Shown: piece after piece, positions 6,778 through 9,677 of the stretch
Layout: every line of letters begins with the position of its first letter
Numbering within the stretch: the first letter of the stretch is position 1
Position numbers and translations under genes: made by a program
The notes under the pieces: generated by a model
Databases searched by the model: none
Told to the model about the DNA's origin: nothing
What the model saw: the letters and a program-made list of their open reading frames with translations, nothing else
Origin: an uncultured Oscillospiraceae bacterium
Lineage (GTDB): Bacteria; Bacillota; Clostridia; Oscillospirales; Oscillospiraceae
Assembly: GCA_900756495.1 (NCBI GenBank)
Contig: CAAEKI010000027.1
Coordinates: forward strand, 1-9,677
Direction of reading: 5' to 3'
Length of the DNA: 9,677 nucleotides

Positions 6778-8095
6778 AAAGACCATTTTAATTAAAAAGC
6801 GTCTTCAGTATATGATCCTCCTGATTCTGATCTTTCTGGGCTGCTTTGCCGCCTTTTGCTATTCCGTTTACCAAAGCGCCTCTACTACTTTATATGAAGA
6901 GGTGGATCGCGGCTTTTCTGATGCCAGTAAGATGATCCGGGAAAACATCGACTCCTCCATCGAAAATTTTCTGGCGGGACGGAATATTGTCTATACGGGC
7001 AATGGCAGCCACATCATCAACTATCGCATGTTCATCGTCATGCGGGATGAACAGGGGAATATCACAAACTCAACTTACCTGACCTACTTCGATTACCTAT
7101 ACAGTTTGAGTTTCTCACCGGAAGACGCGGGCCGCACCCTGAACAAGGCATTTTACCGCAATGGGCAGAAGCTGATCTATCGCACCCATACCCTGGAGGC
7201 GGAGGATGCCCATGGAACCGTGCACTATATCCAGCTGGCCACTGATGTCACTGATATCGCGGCATCCCTGGTGCTGATCCGGGATTCTCTGCTTAAGGGA
7301 ATGGTCATTGTTCTGGTGGTGTCGGTAGCGGCTAGCTGGTTTATTGTCCATCTGCTGGTCCGGGCGATGACCGATGCCTGGGATAAACAGGATGAGTTTA
7401 TTTCCTTCGCATCCCACGAACTGCGATCCCCCCTGGCGGTTATCCACAACTCTCTGGAGCTCCTCCTCCAAAATCCGGGAGATCGGATTTTGGACCACAG
7501 CGAGCTGGTTCTTCAGTCCCTATCCGGAACCTCCCGGCTGCGGCGCATGACCTCGGACATGCTGTCGATGGATAGCCTTCAGTCGGCAGAAATGCACCTG
7601 AATTATGACCTCTTCCGGCTGGAAGATTTTGTTCGGGACTATGCCGAGCCCTATCTCTTTCAGGCTGAGAGCGGGGGAAAAACGCTACAGATTCGGGTTA
7701 CACCTGGCCTGAGCCTTTGGGCAGATAAGAAGCTGATAGGTCAGCTGCTGGGCCTTCTGCTGGAAAATGCCGTAAAGTATACCGAAGAGGGGGATGCCAT
7801 TGTACTTGCCGTCACCGGCGGGGAGAATGAGGTGACCATCTCGGTGAAGGACACCGGTATCGGCATCAGTGAAGAGGCGATGGACAAGGTCTTTACCCGT
7901 TTTTACCGCGACGAAAAGGCGCGGGCTACTAAGGATGGAAGTGGTCTGGGGCTCTATATTGCCAGCCTCATCACTGAGCGGCATCGGGGCAGGATTAAGG
8001 TTCGGCGCAACCAACCAAAGGGGACGGAGTTCCTGGTGACGCTGCCCAATCGGGGAATTTCTACGGGAATTCGTGAAAAGATTATGACAAAATAA
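6770..8095 (+). CDS. Membrane sensor histidine kinase without evident HAMP domain
   Basis: About 441 residues, the sensor partner of the preceding regulator. The chosen start (MNRKTILIKK) overlaps the regulator stop by 8 nt, favouring translational coupling. An in-frame ATG at 6755 would add five residues, and neither start has a strong ribosome site. Membrane segments lie at about 15-34 and 177-198, leaving an extracytoplasmic region of roughly 140 residues (35-176) that I do not recognise. The HisKA domain follows almost at once, with phospho-accepting His216 in SHELRSPL. The ATPase domain has an N-box with Asn333 (LLENAVKY), a G1 box DTGIGIS (about 361-367), an F-box FTRFYRDE and a G2 box GSGLGL (390-395). 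Only about ten residues separate the second membrane segment from the dimerisation helix, too few for a HAMP linker. The catalytic residues are intact, so the kinase should be active. The stimulus is unknown. Confidence 0.94.
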   Translation: MNRKTILIKKRLQYMILLILIFLGCFAAFCYSVYQSASTTLYEEVDRGFSDASKMIRENIDSSIENFLAGRNIVYTGNGSHIINYRMFIVMRDEQGNITNSTYLTYFDYLYSLSFSPEDAGRTLNKAFYRNGQKLIYRTHTLEAEDAHGTVHYIQLATDVTDIAASLVLIRDSLLKGMVIVLVVSVAASWFIVHLLVRAMTDAWDKQDEFISFASHELRSPLAVIHNSLELLLQNPGDRILDHSELVLQSLSGTSRLRRMTSDMLSMDSLQSAEMHLNYDLFRLEDFVRDYAEPYLFQAESGGKTLQIRVTPGLSLWADKKLIGQLLGLLLENAVKYTEEGDAIVLAVTGGENEVTISVKDTGIGISEEAMDKVFTRFYRDEKARATKDGSGLGLYIASLITERHRGRIKVRRNQPKGTEFLVTLPNRGISTGIREKIMTK

Positions 8096-8115
8096 CTAAA
8101 GTTAGTGCTTGGAAT

Positions 8116-8143
8116 TTGGAAGCGACGGCACATTAGCTAAAAT
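8116..8143 (+). promoter_or_regulatory. Possible sigma-A promoter abutting the terminator stem
   Basis: TTGGAA (8116-8121, four of six matches to TTGACA) and TAAAAT (8138-8143, five of six to TATAAT) are 16 nt apart. Initiation about seven bases downstream would fall near 8150, inside the left arm of the following hairpin. It is the best-looking promoter for the downstream binding-protein gene, but it is an eye-made call in AT-rich sequence where such matches arise by chance. Confidence 0.35.
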
Positions 8144-8188
8144 AAAACGCTCTGTTTTGTTTGAAACTACAAAATAGAGCGTTTTTTT
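8144..8188 (+). terminator. Intrinsic terminator after the kinase gene
   Basis: AAAACGCTCT (8144-8153) pairs perfectly with 8176-8185. The stem then continues through one G-U pair and six more pairs to a loop at 8161-8168, giving about 17 bp. The right arm runs into a seven-T tract (8182-8188). A-rich sequence before the left arm means it could also act on the opposite strand. It lies 48 nt after the kinase stop and insulates the two-component genes from the binding-protein gene. Confidence 0.9.
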
Positions 8189-8190
8189 CT

Positions 8191-8294
8191 GGTTTAATCG
8201 TTCATTAAGCCGAAGTTCAGGATTCTTTAAGGTTGAGGTTTTAAAGTGAGAGCAACGAGACAACGACGTCTCAGCGGGAGTATCATTTGATACT
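8191..8294 (+). promoter_or_regulatory. AT-rich leader with four consecutive inverted repeats upstream of the second binding protein
   Basis: Between the terminator and the ribosome site, four short stems occur in series. GGTTTAAT (8191-8198) pairs with ATTAAGCC (8204-8211), 8 bp with one G-U and a 5-nt loop. CTTTAA (8225-8230) pairs with TTAAAG (8241-8246), with a 10-nt loop. GAGAC (8257-8261) pairs with GTCTC (8268-8272), with a 6-nt loop. AGTATCA (8279-8285) pairs with TGATACT (8288-8294), with a 2-nt gap. The stretch is visibly richer in A+T than the genes around it. It could be a structured 5' leader RNA, a set of operators, or a dispersed intergenic repeat. I recognise no known riboswitch or T-box consensus in it. 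The inverted repeats are directly visible; their function is not. Confidence 0.45.
8279..8294. promoter_or_regulatory. 16-bp palindrome, possible operator or leader hairpin
   Basis: A perfect 7-bp inverted repeat with a 2-bp centre (AGTATCA, TT, TGATACT) ends eight bases before the GAAGGAGG ribosome site (8303-8310). The tiny centre fits a dimeric regulator site on DNA better than a stable RNA hairpin. The neighbouring OmpR-type regulator would normally prefer direct repeats, so it is not an obvious ligand. Confidence 0.35.
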
Positions 8295-8319
8295 TCTAAA
8301 TTGAAGGAGGTTTTCAAAC

Positions 8320-9642
8320 GTGAATCAGCGTCTCTTGAAAGCGGTTTCCCTGGTATCAGCTGCGGCCTTGATGGGCGGGATAATCCTGTCTGGCTGTTCC
8401 GGCAGTGGAAACGGATCCAACAACGGCGGTGCCGCCAGCACCCCCTCCGGTGGCAGTTCCAACGGAGCCGAAAAGACCGAGATCGTCGTGGGCCGCGTAG
8501 CTCCCATGACCGGCTCGCTGGCTTCCTTTGGCAAGGGCTCCCTGGATGTAGAGGAATACGCGATTGAGTCTATCAATGCCGACGGAGGCATCTATCTGGA
8601 GGAGTATGGCAAGAAGCTGCCCGTGCGCTTCGTGATGGTGGACTCCGAGTCCGACACCACCAAGGCCTCTGAGGGCGCCACAAAGCTCCTCAACGAGAGC
8701 GGCATTGATGTCATGATCACCTCTCATACCGCTGACACCGTCAACCCCGTCTCTGCAGCCTGTGAGCGTGCCGGCATCCCCTGCATCTCTGTGGATACTC
8801 CCGCCGACGCCTGGGCCGCCAACGGCCCCTATACCTACTCCTATCACGCAGGCTTCAACACCGAGAACGAGCTGTCCTGCTTTGCGGATGCCTGGGATGC
8901 CATTGACTCCAACAAAACAGTGGGCATTCTGGCTGCCAATGACGCCGAGGGTATCGAGATGTCCGGCGCCATCGCTGAGTTTGCCGAGAGCCGCGGCTAT
9001 ACCGTGGTGGATCCCGGCCGGTTTACCTCCGGCACTTCCGACTATACCAGCATTATCAATGATCTGAAGAATGCCGAGTGCGACATCCTGATGGGCGTTA
9101 TGATTACCCCCGACTTCTCCACCTTCTGGAAGCAGTGCAACCAGCAGGGGTATGTGCCCAAGCTCTGCACCATTGCCAAGGCCACCCTCTTTGTGGCCGA
9201 TGTGGAGGCAGTGGCTGGCGGTACCGACATCTGTGACGGCCTGGTATCCGAGGTCTGGTGGACGCCTGATCACCCCTTTGTCTCCTCCATCACGGGGGAG
9301 ACCTCCAAAGAGCTGGGAGATTGGTGGACGGCAAAATATAATGAGCCCGCCCCCGCCACCATGGGCTACAAGTATGCCAATGTGGAGATTTTAGTGGACA
9401 TTCTGGAGCGTGCCGGCTCCCTGGATCCTCAGAAAATTATCGAGGCCACTGCGGCCACCAATCTTGACACCTGTATCGGCAACGTCCAGTACAATGACGA
9501 GCATGTGTCGGTTATGAATCTGGTCACCGGCCAGTGGGTCTACGAGGACGGCGGCTATGTCCAGAAGATTGTCCTGAACACCCAGATTCCCGAGTGTCCG
9601 CTCACCGGAGAGCTGAAGACCCTGCCCCACAGCACTCGCTAA
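8320..9642 (+). CDS. Branched-chain amino acid/amide-type ABC transporter binding lipoprotein (LivJ-like)
   Basis: A 440-residue extracytoplasmic type I binding protein (Peripla_BP_6 family). The GTG start is well supported: GAAGGAGG (8303-8310) lies 9 nt upstream and the signal peptide begins immediately. Residues 1-26 form a lipoprotein signal with lipobox LSGC (Cys26), followed by a Gly/Ser/Asn/Ala-rich linker to about residue 48. The domain starts at IVVGRVAPMTGSLASFGKG. It shows the family's VMVDSESDTTKASEGATKLL block, the ITSHTADTVNPVSAACERAGIPCIS block that contacts ligand in relatives, and VGILAANDAEG before the second lobe. Codons are strongly C/G-ending, suggesting high expression. 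The ligand is uncertain: branched-chain amino acids, amides, urea or similar small molecules are all served by this family. No permease or ATPase gene is in the window. The 35 nt after the stop hold neither a terminator nor a ribosome site, so partner genes may follow. Confidence 0.92.
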   Translation: MNQRLLKAVSLVSAAALMGGIILSGCSGSGNGSNNGGAASTPSGGSSNGAEKTEIVVGRVAPMTGSLASFGKGSLDVEEYAIESINADGGIYLEEYGKKLPVRFVMVDSESDTTKASEGATKLLNESGIDVMITSHTADTVNPVSAACERAGIPCISVDTPADAWAANGPYTYSYHAGFNTENELSCFADAWDAIDSNKTVGILAANDAEGIEMSGAIAEFAESRGYTVVDPGRFTSGTSDYTSIINDLKNAECDILMGVMITPDFSTFWKQCNQQGYVPKLCTIAKATLFVADVEAVAGGTDICDGLVSEVWWTPDHPFVSSITGETSKELGDWWTAKYNEPAPATMGYKYANVEILVDILERAGSLDPQKIIEATAATNLDTCIGNVQYNDEHVSVMNLVTGQWVYEDGGYVQKIVLNTQIPECPLTGELKTLPHSTR

Positions 9643-9677
9643 TGGGTAACTGACCGATATTTTAAAGCGCACTGAAG

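Noticed and set aside
8108..8306. Imperfect terminal inverted repeats bounding the 8096-8319 gap (CTTGGAATTTGGAAG against CTTCTAAATTGAAG), suggesting a small mobile element
   Set aside because: The match is about 12 of 15 and both arms are themselves near-palindromic, so the similarity is weak. I saw no convincing flanking target duplication.
8102..8317. A 71-codon minus-strand frame filling the gap between the kinase and the second binding protein
   Set aside because: It runs through the terminator hairpin and the ribosome site of the next gene, and its product has no recognisable features. More likely it is a chance frame across the inverted repeats. It would deserve reconsideration if the region proves to be a multi-copy repeat carrying this frame.
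1..9677. CRISPR arrays, tRNA or rRNA genes, insertion sequences, phage or defence genes
   Set aside because: No regularly spaced repeats, cloverleaf-like sequences, transposase or integrase motifs were seen. Nearly all the sequence is accounted for by transport and signalling genes.

Overview
The window looks like a chromosomal segment from a moderately GC-rich Gram-positive anaerobe. The likely source is a gut member of class Clostridia, Oscillospiraceae-like (the Flavonifractor, Intestinimonas or Pseudoflavonifractor type). This is inferred from the lipoprotein-type binding proteins with short Gly/Ser/Asn-rich linkers after the lipobox Cys, strong AGGAGG ribosome sites, GC-biased third codon positions, and the general look of the proteins. 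No marker gene settles the taxonomy. All recognisable genes lie on the + strand.

Region 1 (1-5976) is a peptide uptake and hydrolysis operon. It opens with the C-terminus of an M20-family dipeptidase (PepV type), cut by the window edge. A complete peptide ABC importer follows: a lipoprotein solute-binding protein (family 5), two permeases (DppB and DppC types) and two ATPases (DppD and DppF types). The genes are tightly spaced, with a 14-nt gap, a 71-nt gap holding a strong hairpin, then gaps of 6 nt and 1 nt and a 4-nt ATGA overlap. An intrinsic terminator at 5929-5976 ends the unit. The importer would bring di- or oligopeptides into the cell and the dipeptidase would cleave them.

Region 2 (5977-8188) is a two-component system. 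An extended -10 promoter precedes an OmpR-type response regulator. An overlapping gene encodes a membrane histidine kinase with a roughly 140-residue extracytoplasmic sensor region and no apparent HAMP domain. A second strong terminator (8144-8188) follows. It may target one or both flanking transporters, but that is inferred from position only.

Region 3 (8189-9677) has an AT-rich stretch with four consecutive short inverted repeats. It leads to a GTG-started gene for a second lipoprotein binding protein, of the branched-chain amino acid/amide (LivJ, Peripla_BP_6) type. Its permease and ATPase genes are not in the window and may lie downstream.

Most of the window is ordinary transport and signalling. 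The points worth a second look are the degenerate ABC signature in the DppF-type ATPase, the multi-hairpin leader and overlapping promoter/terminator before the second binding protein, the hairpin between the binding-protein and permease genes, and the HAMP-less kinase. I saw no clear evidence of a wholly new system.
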